Positions 24,520 to 35,711 of a stretch of 64,000 bases of DNA are shown here, one piece after another. The DNA comes from Anthopleura xanthogrammica. Lineage: Eukaryota > Cnidaria > Anthozoa > Actiniaria > Actiniidae. Position 1 is the stretch's first letter. Each line of letters starts with the position of its first letter. The DNA is taken from the NCBI GenBank assembly GCA_964019055.1, contig OZ025214.1:9052858-9116857 (forward strand), read 5' to 3'. The translations under genes were made by a program, and so were the position numbers. The notes under the pieces were generated by a model. That model made no database searches. It was not told the origin of the DNA and saw only the letters and a list, made by a program, of their open reading frames with translations.

Positions 24520-25507
24520 ATGAGCAAAAAGTGGGGGTTTCAGCCAACAGGTGACGCCGTAAGCGAAAAACCTGGTTTTGAGAGCCAAAATGGCCATTTT
24601 TCAGTTTTTTGGGCTAAAAAGCTTTTTTTTCCAGCAAAACAGTGTTTTGGACACCCAAAATGTGCTTTTCCCGGCCAAAACTTGCGTTTAGCAGTGAAAA
24701 CGTCGTGTTTCGAGCAAAAGAAAATTCTCAGCAAATTTCCAATTTTGTCAGCAAAAAACAGCTTTTTTGACCAAAAAGCACCTTTACTCAGTCAAAACCG
24801 AATTTTTTTTCGCCAAAAAGTCGTGTTTTTATCTCAAGAGGTATTTTCATGAGCAAAAAGTGGGGGTTTCAGCCAACAGGTGACGGCGTAAGCGAAAAAC
24901 CTGGTTTTGAGAGCCAAAATGGCCATTTTTCAGTTTTTTGGGCTAAAAAGCTTTTTTTTCCAGCAAAACAGTGTTTTGGACACCCAAAATGTGCTTTTCC
25001 CGGCCAAAACTTGCGTTTAGCAGTGAAAACGTCGTGTTTCGAGCAAAAGAAAATTCTCAGCAAATTTCCAATTTTGTCAGCAAAAAACAGCTTTTTTGAC
25101 CAAAAAGCACCTTTACTCAGTCAAAACCGAATTTGTTTTTCGCCAAAAAGTCGTGTTTTTAACTCAAGAGGTATTTTCATGAGCAAAAAGTGGGGGTTTC
25201 AGCCAACAGGTGACGCCGTAAGCGAAAAACCTGGTTTTGAGAGCCAAAATGGCCATTTTTCAGTTTTTTGGGCTAAAAAGCTTTTTTTTCCAGCAAAACA
25301 GTGTTTTGGACACCCAAAATGTGCTTTTCCCGGCCAAAACTTGCGTTTAGCAGTGAAAACGTCGTGTTTCGAGCAAAAGAAAATTCTCAGCAAATTTCCA
25401 ATTTTGTCAGCAAAAAACAGCTTTTTTGACCAAAAAGCACCTTTACTCAGTCAAAACCGAATTTTTTTTCGCCAAAAAGTCGTGTTTTTATCTCAAGAGG
25501 TATTTTC
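24520..25507 (+). repeat. Three-monomer block, first copy of a 12-monomer-spaced pair
   Basis: The order of variants is a GCC monomer, a 330-bp GGC monomer with GAATTTGTTTTTCGCC and TTAACTC, then another GCC monomer. The same ordered trio recurs at 28469-29456, about 3,949 bp (12 monomers plus one base) downstream. Compound markers this specific point to one duplication of a longer block rather than recurrent mutation. Confidence 0.75.
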
Positions 25508-28468
25508 ATGAGCAAAAAGTGGGGGTTTCAGCCAACAGGTGACGGCGTAAGCGAAAAACCTGGTTTTGAGAGCCAAAATGGCCATTTTTCAGTTTTTTGG
25601 GCTAAAAAGCTTTTTTTTCCAGCAAAACAGTGTTTTGGACACCCAAAATGTGCTTTTCCCGGCCAAAACTTGCGTTTAGCAGTGAAAACGTCGTGTTTCG
25701 AGCAAAAGAAAATTCTCAGCAAATTTCCAATTTTGTCAGCAAAAAACAGCTTTTTTGACCAAAAAGCACCTTTACTCAGTCAAAACCGAATTTTTTTTCG
25801 CCAAAAAGTCGTGTTTTTATCTCAAGAGGTATTTTCATGAGCAAAAAGTGGGGGTTTCAGCCAACAGGTGACGCCGTAAGCGAAAAACCTGGTTTTGAGA
25901 GCCAAAATGGCCATTTTTCAGTTTTTTGGGCTAAAAAGCTTTTTTTTCCAGCAAAACAGTGTTTTGGACACCCAAAATGTGCTTTTCCCGGCCAAAACTT
26001 GCGTTTAGCAGTGAAAACGTCGTGTTTCGAGCAAAAGAAAATTCTCAGCAAATTTCCAATTTTGTCAGCAAAAAACAGCTTTTTTGACCAAAAAGCACCT
26101 TTACTCAGTCAAAACCGAATTTTTTTTCGCCAAAAAGTCGTGTTTTTATCTCAAGAGGTATTTTCATGAGCAAAAAGTGGGGGTTTCAGCCAACAGGTGA
26201 CGGCGTAAGCGAAAAACCTGGTTTTGAGAGCCAAAATGGCCATTTTTCAGTTTTTTGGGCTAAAAAGCTTTTTTTTCCAGCAAAACAGTGTTTTGGACAC
26301 CCAAAATGTGCTTTTCCCGGCCAATACTTGCGTTTAGCAGTGAAAACGTCGTGTTTCGAGCAAAAGAAAATTCTCAGCAAATTTCCAATTTTGTCAGCAA
26401 AAAACAGCTTTTTTGACCAAAAAGCACCTTTACTCAGTCAAAACCGAATTTTTTTTCGCCAAAAAGTCGTGTTTTTATCTCAAGAGGTATTTTCATGAGC
26501 AAAAAGTGGGGGTTTCAGCCAACAGGTGACACCGTAAGCGAAAAACCTGGTTTTGAGAGCCAAAATGGCCATTTTTCAGTTTTTTGGGCTAAAAAGCTTT
26601 TTTTTCCAGCAAAACAGTGTTTTGGACACCCAAAATGTGCTTTTCCCGGCCAAAACTTGCGTTTAGGAGTGAAAACGTCGTGTTTCGAGCAAAAGAAAAT
26701 TCTCAGCAAATTTCCAATTTTGTCAGCAAAAAACAGCTTTTTTGACCAAAAAGCACCTTTACTCAGTCAAAACCGAATTTTTTTTCGCCAAAAAGTCGTG
26801 TTTTTATCTCAAGAGGTATTTTCATGAGCAAAAAGTGGGGGTTTTAGCCAACAGGTGACACCGTAAGCGAAAAACCTGGTTTTGAGAGCCAAAATGGCCA
26901 TTTTTCAGTTTTTTGGGCTAAAAAGCTTTTTTTTCCAGCAAAACAGTGTTTTGGACACCCAAAATGTGCTTTTCCCGGCCAAAACTTGCGTTTAGGAGTG
27001 AAAACGTCGTGTTTCGAGCAAAAGAAAATTCTCAGCAAATTTCCAATTTTGTCAGCAAAAAACAGCTTTTTTGACCAAAAAGCACCTTTACTCAGTCAAA
27101 ACCGAATTTTTTTTCGCCAAAAAGTCGTGTTTTTATCTCAAGAGGTATTTTCATGAGCAAAAAGTGGGGGTTTCAGCCAACAGGTGACGGCGTAAGCGAA
27201 AAACCTGGTTTTGAGAGCCAAAATGGCCATTTTTCAGTTTTTTGGGCTAAAAAGCTTTTTTTTCCAGCAAAACAGTGTTTTGGACACCCAAAATGTGCTT
27301 TTCCCGGCCAAAACTTGCGTTTAGCAGTGAAAACGTCGTGTTTCGAGCAAAAGAAAATTCTCAGCAAATTTCCAATTTTGTCAGCAAAAAACAGCTTTTT
27401 TGACCAAAAAGCACCTTTACTCAGTCAAAACCGAATTTTTTTTCGCCAAAAAGTCGTGTTTTTATCTCAAGAGGTATTTTCATGAGCAAAAAGTGGGGGT
27501 TTCAGCCAACAGGTGACGGCGTAAGCGAAAAACCTGGTTTTGAGAGCCAAAATGGCCATTTTTCAGTTTTTTGGGCTAAAAAGCTTTTTTTTCCAGCAAA
27601 ACAGTGTTTTGGACACCCAAAATGTGCTTTTCCCGGCCAAAACTTGCGTTTAGCAGTGAAAACGTCGTGTTTCGAGCAAAAGAAAATTCTCAGCAAATTT
27701 CCAATTTTGTCAGAAAAAACAGCTTTTTTGACCAAAAAGCACCTTTACTCAGTCAAAACCGAATTTTTTTTCGCCAAAAAGTCGTGTTTTTATCTCAAGA
27801 GGTATTTTCATGAGCAAAAAGTGGGGGTTTCAGCCAACAGGTGACGGCGTAAGCGAAAAACCTGGTTTTGAGAGCCAAAATGGCCATTTTTCAGTTTTTT
27901 GGGCTAAAAAGTTTTTTGTTTCCAGCAAAACAGTGTTTTGGACACCCAAAATGTGCTTTTCCCGGCCAAAACTTGCGTTTAGCAGTGAAAACGTCGTGTT
28001 TCGAGCAAAAGAAAATTCTCAGCAAATTTCCAATTTTGTCAGCAAAAAACAGCTTTTTTGACCAAAAAGCACCTTTACTCAGTCAAAACCGAATTTTTTT
28101 TCGCCAAAAAGTCGTGTTTTTATCTCAAGAGGTATTTTCATGAGCAAAAAGTGGGGGTTTCAGCCAACAGGTGACGGCGTAAGCGAAAAACCTGGTTTTG
28201 AGAGCCAAAATGGCCATTTTTCAGTTTTTTGGGCTAAAAAGCTTTTTTTTCCAGCAAAACAGTGTTTTGGACACCCAAAATGTGCTTTTCCCGGCCAAAA
28301 CTTGCGTTTAGCAGTGAAAACGTCGTGTTTCGAGCAAAAGAAAATTCTCAGCAAATTTCCAATTTTGTCAGCAAAAAACAGCTTTTTTGACCAAAAAGAG
28401 CCTTTACTCAGTCAAAACCGAATTTTTTTTCGCCAAAAAGTCGTGTTTTTATCTCAAGAGGTATTTTC

Positions 28469-29456
28469 ATGAGCAAAAAGTGGGGGTTTCAGCCAACAGG
28501 TGACGCCGTAAGCGAAAAACCTGGTTTTGAGAGCCAAAATGGCCATTTTTCAGTTTTTTGGGCTAAAAAGCTTTTTTTTCCAGCAAAACAGTGTTTTGGA
28601 CACCCAAAATGTGCTTTTCCCGGCCAAAACTTGCGTTTAGCAGTGAAAACGTCGTGTTTCGAGCAAAAGAAAATTCTCAGCAAATTTCCAATTTTGTCAG
28701 CAAAAAACAGCTTTTTTGACCAAAAAGCACCTTTACTCAGTCAAAACCGAATTTTTTTTCGCCAAAAAGTCGTGTTTTTATCTCAAGAGGTATTTTCATG
28801 AGCAAAAAGTGGGGGTTTCAGCCAACAGGTGACGGCGTAAGCGAAAAACCTGGTTTTGAGAGCCAAAATGGCCATTTTTCAGTTTTTTGGGCTAAAAAGC
28901 TTTTTTTTCCAGCAAAACAGTGTTTTGGACACCCAAAATGTGCTTTTCCCGGCCAAAACTTGCGTTTAGCAGTGAAAACGTCGTGTTTCGAGCAAAAGAA
29001 AATTCTCAGCAAATTTCCAATTTTGTCAGCAAAAAACAGCTTTTTTGACCAAAAAGCACCTTTACTCAGTCAAAACCGAATTTGTTTTTCGCCAAAAAGT
29101 CGTGTTTTTAACTCAAGAGGTATTTTCATGAGCAAAAAGTGGGGGTTTCAGCCAACAGGTGACGCCGTAAGCGAAAAACCTGGTTTTGAGAGCCAAAATG
29201 GCCATTTTTCAGTTTTTTGGGCTAAAAAGCTTTTTTTTCCAGCAAAACAGTGTTTTGGACACCCAAAATGTGCTTTTCCCGGCCAAAACTTGCGTTTAGC
29301 AGTGAAAACGTCGTGTTTCGAGCAAAAGAAAATTCTCAGCAAATTTCCAATTTTGTCAGCAAAAAACAGCTTTTTTGACCAAAAAGCACCTTTACTCAGT
29401 CAAAACCGAATTTTTTTTCGCCAAAAAGTCGTGTTTTTATCTCAAGAGGTATTTTC
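28469..29456 (+). repeat. Three-monomer block, second copy
   Basis: This is the partner of 24520-25507, with the same three variants in the same order. It is preceded at 28140 by a monomer with AAAAAGAGCC. That monomer and the following GCC copy recur together at 32091-32748, again about 12 monomers away (3,951 bp). Two marker sets with the same offset support a 12-monomer higher-order unit of about 3.95 kb in this part of the array. Confidence 0.7.
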
Positions 29457-32400
29457 ATGAGCAAAAAGTGGGGGTTTCAGCCAACAGGTGACGGCGTAAG
29501 CGAAAAACCTGGTTTTGAGAGCCAAAATGGCCATTTTTCAGTTTTTTGGGCTAAAAAGCTTTTTTTTCCAGCAAAACAGTGTTTTGGACACCCAAAATGT
29601 GCTTTTCCCGGCCAAAACTTGCGTTTAGCAGTGAAAACGTCGTGTTTCGAGCAAAAGAAAATTCTCAGCAAATTTCCAATTTTGTCAGCAAAAAACAGCT
29701 TTTTTGACCAAAAAGCACCTTTACTCAGTCAAAACCGAATTTTTTTTCGCCAAAAAGTCGTGTTTTTATCTCAAAAGGTATTTTCATGAGCAAAAAGTGG
29801 GGGTTTCAGCCAACAGGTGACGGCGTAAGCGAAAAACCTGGTTTTGAGAGCCAAAATGGCCATTTTTCAGTTTTTTGGGCTAAAAAGCTTTTTTTTCCAG
29901 CAAAATAGTGTTTTGGACACCCAAAATGTGCTTTTCCCGGCCAAAACTTGCGTTTAGCAGTGAAAACGTCGTGTTTCGAGCAAAAGAAAATTCTCAGCAA
30001 ATTTCCAATTTTGTCAGCAAAAAACAGCTTTTTTGACCAAAAAGCACCTTTACTCAGTCAAAACCGAATTTTTTTTCGCCAAAAAGTCATGTTTTTATCT
30101 CAAGAGGTATTTTCATGAGCAAAAAGTGGGGGTTTCAGCCAACAGGTGACGGCGTAAGCGAAAAACCTGGTTTTGAGAGCCAAAATGGCCATTTTTCAGT
30201 TTTTTGGGCTAAAAAGGTTTTTTTTCCAGGAAAACCGTGTTTTGGACACCCAAAATGTGCTTTTCCCGGCCAAAACTTGCGTTTAGCAGTGAAAACGTCG
30301 TGTTTCGAGCAAAAGAAAATTCTCAGCAAATTTCCAATTTTGTCAGCAAAAAACAGCTTTTTTGACCAAAAAGCACCTTTACTCAGTCAAAACCGAATTT
30401 TTTTTCGCCAAAAAGTCGTGTTTTTATCTCAAGAGGTATTTTCATGAGCAAAAAGTGGGGGTTTCAGCCAACAGGTGACGGCGTAAGCGAAAAACCTGGT
30501 TTTGAGAGCCAAAATGGCCATTTTTCAGTTTTTTGGGCTAAAAAGCTTTTTTTTCCAGCAAAACAGTGTTTTGGACACCCAAAATGTGCTTTTCCCGGCC
30601 AAAACTTGCGTTTAGCAGTGAAAACGTCGTGTTTCGAGCAAAAGAAAATTCTCAGCAAATTTGCAATTTTGTCAGCAAAAAACAGCTTTTTTGACCAAAA
30701 AGCACCTTTACTCAGTCAAAACCGAATTTTTTTTCGCCAAAAAGTCGTGTTTTTATCTCAAGAGGTATTTTCATGAGCAAAAAGTGGGGGTTTCAGCCAA
30801 CAGGTGACGGCGTAAGCGAAAAACCTGGTTTTGAGAGCCAAAATGGCCATTTTTCAGTTTTTTGGGCTAAAAAGCTTTTTTTTCCAGCAAAACAGTGTTT
30901 TGGACACCCAAAATGTGCTTTTCCCGGCCAAAACTTGCGTTTAGCAGTGAAAACGTCGTGTTTCGAGCAAAAGAAAATTCTCAGCAAATTTCCAATTTTG
31001 TCAGCAAAAAACAGCTTTTTTGACCAAAAAGCACCTTTACTCAGTCAAAACCGAATTTTTTTTCGCCAAAAAGTCGTGTTTTTATCTCAAGAGGTATTTT
31101 CATGAGCAAAAAGTGGGGGTTTCAGCCAACAGGTGACGGCGTAAGCGAAAAACCTGGTTTTGAGAGCCAAAATGGCCATTTTTCAGTTTTTTTGGGCTAA
31201 AAAGCTTTTTTTTCCAGCAAAACAGTGTTTTGGACACCCAAAATGTGCTTTTCCCGGCCAAAACTTGCGTTTAGCAGTGAAAACGTCGTGTTTCGAGCAA
31301 AAGAAAATTCTCAGCAAATTTCCAATTTTGTCAGCAAAAAACAGCTTTTTTGACCAAAAAGCACCTTTACTCAGTCAAAACCGAATTTTTTTTCGTCAAA
31401 AAGTCGTGTTTTTATCTCAAGAGGTATTTTCATGAGCAAAAAGTGGGGGTTTCAGCCAACAGGTGACGGCGTAAGCGAAAAACCTGGTTTTGAGAGCCAA
31501 AATGGCCATTTTTCAGTTTTTTTGGGCTAAAAAGCTTTTTTTTCCAGCAAAACAGTGTTTTGGACACCCAAAATGTGCTTTTCCCGGCCAAAACTTACGT
31601 TTAGCAGTGAAAACGTCGTGTTTCGAGCAAAAGAAAATTCTCAGCAAATTTCCAATTTTGTCAGCAAAAAACAGCTTTTTTGACCGAAAAGCACCTTTAC
31701 TCAGTCAAAACCGAATTTTTTTTCGCCAAAAAGTCGTGTTTTTATCTCAAGAGGTATTTTCATGAGCAAAAAGTGGGGGTTTCAGCCAACAGGTGACGGC
31801 GTAAGCGAAAAACCTGGTTTTGAGAGCCAAAATGGCCATTTTTCAGTTTTTTGGGCTAAAAAGCTTTTTTTTCCAGCAAAACAGTGTTTTGGACACCCAA
31901 AATGTGCTTTTCCCGGCCAAAACTTGCGTTTAGCAGTGAAAACGTCGTGTTTCGAGCAAAAGAAAATTCTCAGCAAATTTCCAATTTTGTCAGCAAAAAA
32001 CAGCTTTTTTGACCAAAAAGCACCTTTACTCAGCCAAAACCGAATTTTTTTTCGCCAAAAAGTCGTGTTTTTATCTCAAGAGGTATTTTCATGAGCAAAA
32101 AGTGGGGGTTTCAGCCAACAGGTGACGGCGTAAGCGAAAAACCTGGTTTTGAGAGCCAAAATGGCCATTTTTCAGTTTTTTGGGCTAAAAAGCTTTTTTT
32201 TCCAGCAAAACAGTGTTTTGGACACCCAAAATGTGCTTTTCCCGGCCAAAACTTGCGTTTAGCAGTGAAAACGTCGTGTTTCGAGCAAAAGAAAATTCTC
32301 AGCAAATTTCCAATTTTGTCAGCAAAAAACAGCTTTTTTGACCAAAAAGAGCCTTTACTCAGTCAAAACCGAATTTTTTTTCGCCAAAAAGTCGTGTTTT

Positions 32401-35400
32401 TATCTCAAGAGGTATTTTCATGAGCAAAAAGTGGGGGTTTCAGCCAACAGGTGACGCCGTAAGCGAAAAACCTGGTTTTGAGAGCCAAAATGGCCATTTT
32501 TCAGTTTTTTGGGCTAAAAAGCTTTTTTTTCCAGCAAAACAGTGTTTTGGACACCCAAAATGTGCTTTTCCCGGCCAAAACTTGCGTTTAGCAGTGAAAA
32601 CGTCGTGTTTCGAGCAAAAGAAAATTCTCAGCAAATTTCCAATTTTGTCAGCAAAAAACAGCTTTTTTGACCAAAAAGCACCTTTACTCAGTCAAAACCG
32701 AATTTTTTTTCGCCAAAAAGTCGTGTTTTTATCTCAAGAGGTATTTTCATGAGCAAAAAGTGGGGGTTTCAGCCAACAGGTGACGGCGTAAGCGAAAAAC
32801 CTGGTTTTGAGAGCCAAAATGGCCATTTTTCAGTTTTTTGGGCTAAAAAGCTTTTTTTTCCAGCAAAACAGTGTTTTGGACACCCAAAATGTGCTTTTCC
32901 CGGCCAAAACTTGCGTTTAGCAGTGAAAACGTCGTGTTTCGAGCAAAAGAAAATTCTCAGCAAATTTCCAATTTTGTCAGCAAAAAACAGCTTTTTTGAC
33001 CAAAAAGCACCTTTACTCAGTCAAAACCGAATTTTTTTTCGCCAAAAAGTCGTGTTTTTATCTCAAGAGGTATTTTCATGAGCAAAAAGTGGGGGTTTCA
33101 GCCAACAGGTGACGGCGTAAGCGAAAAACCTGGTTTTGAGAGCCAAAATGGCCATTTTTCAGTTTTTTGGGCTAAAAAGGTTTTTTTTCCAGCAAAACCG
33201 TGTTTTGGACACCCAAAATGTGCTTTTCCCGGCCAAAACTTGCGTTTAGCAGTGAAAACGTCGTGTTTCGAGCAAAAGAAAATTCTCAGCAAATTTCCAA
33301 TTTTGTCAGCAAAAAACAGCTTTTTTGACCAAAAAGCACCTTTACTCAGTCAAAACCGAATTTTTTTTCGCCAAAAAGTCGTGTTTTTATCTCAAGAGGT
33401 ATTTTCATGAGCAAAAAGTGGGGGTTTCAGCCAACAGGTGACGGCGTAAGCGAAAAACCTGGTTTTGAGAGCCAAAATGGCCATTTTTCAGTTTTTTTGG
33501 GCTAAAAAGCTTTTTTTTCCAGCAAAACAGTGTTTTGGACACCCAAAATGTGCTTTTCCCGGCCAAAACTTGCGTTTAGCAGTGAAAACGTCGTGTTTCG
33601 AGCAAAAGAAAATTCTCAGCAAATTTCCAATTTTGTCAGCAAAAAACAGCTTTTTTGACCAAAAAGCACCTTTACTCAGTCAAAACCGAATTTTTTTTCG
33701 TCAAAAAGTCGTGTTTTTATCTCAAGAGGTATTTTCATGAGCAAAAAGTGGGGGTTTCAGCCAACAGGTGACGGCGTAAGCGAAAAACCTGGTTTTGAGA
33801 GCCAAAATGGCCATTTTTCAGTTTTTTTGGGCTAAAAAGCTTTTTTTTCCAGCAAAACAGTGTTTTGGACACCCAAAATGTGCTTTTCCCGGCCAAAACT
33901 TACGTTTAGCAGTGAAAACGTCGTGTTTCGAGCAAAAGAAAATTCTCAGCAAATTTCCAATTTTGTCAGCAAAAAACAGCTTTTTTGACCGAAAAGCACC
34001 TTTACTCAGTCAAAACCGAATTTTTTTTCGCCAAAAAGTCGTGTTTTTATCTCAAGAGGTATTTTCATGAGCAAAAAGTGGGGGTTTCAGCCAACAGGTG
34101 ACGGCGTAAGCGAAAAACCTGGTTTTGAGAGCCAAAATGGCCATTTTTCAGTTTTTTGGGCTAAAAAGCTTTTTTTTCCATCAAAATAGTGTTTTGGACA
34201 CCCAAAATGTGCTTTTCCCGGCCAAAACTTGCGTTTAGCAGTGAAAACGTCGTGTTTCGAGCAAAAGAAAATTCTCAGCAAATTTCCAATTTTGTCAGCA
34301 AAAAACAGCTTTTTTGACCAAAAAGCACCTTTACTCAGTCAAAACCGAATTTTTTTTCGCCAAAAAGTCGTGTTTTTATCTCAAGAGGTATTTTCATGAG
34401 CAAAAAGTGGGGGTTTCAGCCAACAGGTGACGGCGTAAGCGAAAAACCTGGTTTTGAGAGCCAAAATGGCCATTTTTCAGTTTTTTGGGCTAAAAAGCTT
34501 TTTTTTCCAGCAAAACAGTGTTTTGGACACCCAAAATGTGCTTTTCCCGGCCAAAACTTACGTTTAGCAGTGAAAACGTCGTGTTTCGAGCAAAAGAAAA
34601 TTCTCAGCAAATTTCCAATTTTGTCAGCAAAAAACAGCTTTTTTGACCGAAAAGCACCTTTACTCAGTCAAAACCGAATTTTTTTTCGCCAAAAAGTCGT
34701 GTTTTTATCTCAAGAGGTATTTTCATGAGCAAAAAGTGGGGGTTTCAGCCAACAGGTGACGGCGTAAGCGAAAAACCTGGTTTTGAGAGCCAAAATGGCC
34801 ATTTTTCAGTTTTTTGGGCTAAAAAGCTTTTTTTTCCATCAAAATAGTGTTTTGGACACCCAAAATGTGCTTTTCCCGGCCAAAACTTGCGTTTAGCAGT
34901 GAAAACGTCGTGTTTCGAGCAAAAGAAAATTCTCAGCAAATTTCCAATTTTGTCAGCAAAAAACAGCTTTTTTGACCAAAAAGCACCTTTACTCAGTCAA
35001 AACCGAATTTTTTTTCGCCAAAAAGTCGTGTTTTTATCTCAAGAGGTATTTTCATGAGCAAAAAGTGGGGGTTTCAGCCAACAGGTGACGGCGTAAGCGA
35101 AAAACCTGGTTTTGAGAGCCAAAATGGCCATTTTTCAGTTTTTTGGGCTAAAAAGCTTTTTTTTCCAGCAAAACAGTGTTTTGGACACCCAAAATGTGCT
35201 TTTCCCGGCCAAAACTTGCGTTTAGCAGTGAAAACGTCGTGTTTCGAGCAAAAGAAAATTCTCAGCAAATTTCCAATTTTGTCAGCAAAAAACAGCTTTT
35301 TTGACCAAAAAGCACCTTTACTCAGTCAAAACCGAATTTTTTTTCGCCAAAAAGTCGTGTTTTTATCTCAAGAGGTATTTTCATGAGCAAAAAGTGGGGG

Positions 35401-35711
35401 TTTCAGCCAACAGGTGACGGCGTAAGCGAAAAACCTGGTTTTGAGAGCCAAAATGGCCATTTTTCAGTTTTTTGGGCTAAAAAGCTTTTTTTTCCAGCAA
35501 AACAGTGTTTTGGACACCCAAAATGTGCTTTTCCCGGCCAAAACTTGCGTTTAGCAGTGAAAACGTCGTGTTTCGAGCAAAAGAAAATTCTCAGCAAATT
35601 TCCAATTTTGTCAGCAAAAAACAGCTTTTTTGACCAAAAAGCACCTTTACTCAGTCAAAACCGAATTTTTTTTCGCCAAAAAGTCGTGTTTTTATCTCAA
35701 GAGGTATTTTC
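29457..35711 (+). repeat. Higher-order repeat zone, 19 monomers
   Basis: Several compound variants recur in order. Copies 31102 and 31432 (both 330 bp, with seven T before GGGC) are matched by 33407 and 33737. The first of each pair has CGTCAAAA; the second has CTTACG and GACCGAAAAG. The offset is 2,305 bp, seven monomers. Copies 30115 and 33078 share AAAAAGGTTT and AAAACCGTG. Copies 34067 and 34725 share CCATCAAAATAG one dimer apart, with CTTACG/GACCGAAAAG in the copy between (34396). The zone therefore shows nested rounds of duplication with units of seven and two monomers. Confidence 0.8.

Larger units (their letters stand above)
15633..29456 (+). repeat. Mosaic zone: two monomer alleles mixed, 42 copies
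   Basis: At 15633 a second allele appears at monomer position 38, GACGCCG instead of GACGGCG. The two alleles are then interspersed irregularly. A third form, GACACCG, marks copies 20900, 26495 and 26824; the last two also share TTTAGGAG. Copies 16949 and 17608 share a nine-T run and AACAAGTG. Copies 24849 and 28798 share a GAATTTGTTTTTCGCC insertion variant plus TTAACTC, and each sits between two GCC copies. Lengths vary from 328 to 331 bp. The zone looks like an older, shuffled part of the array compared with the uniform run to its left. Confidence 0.8.
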
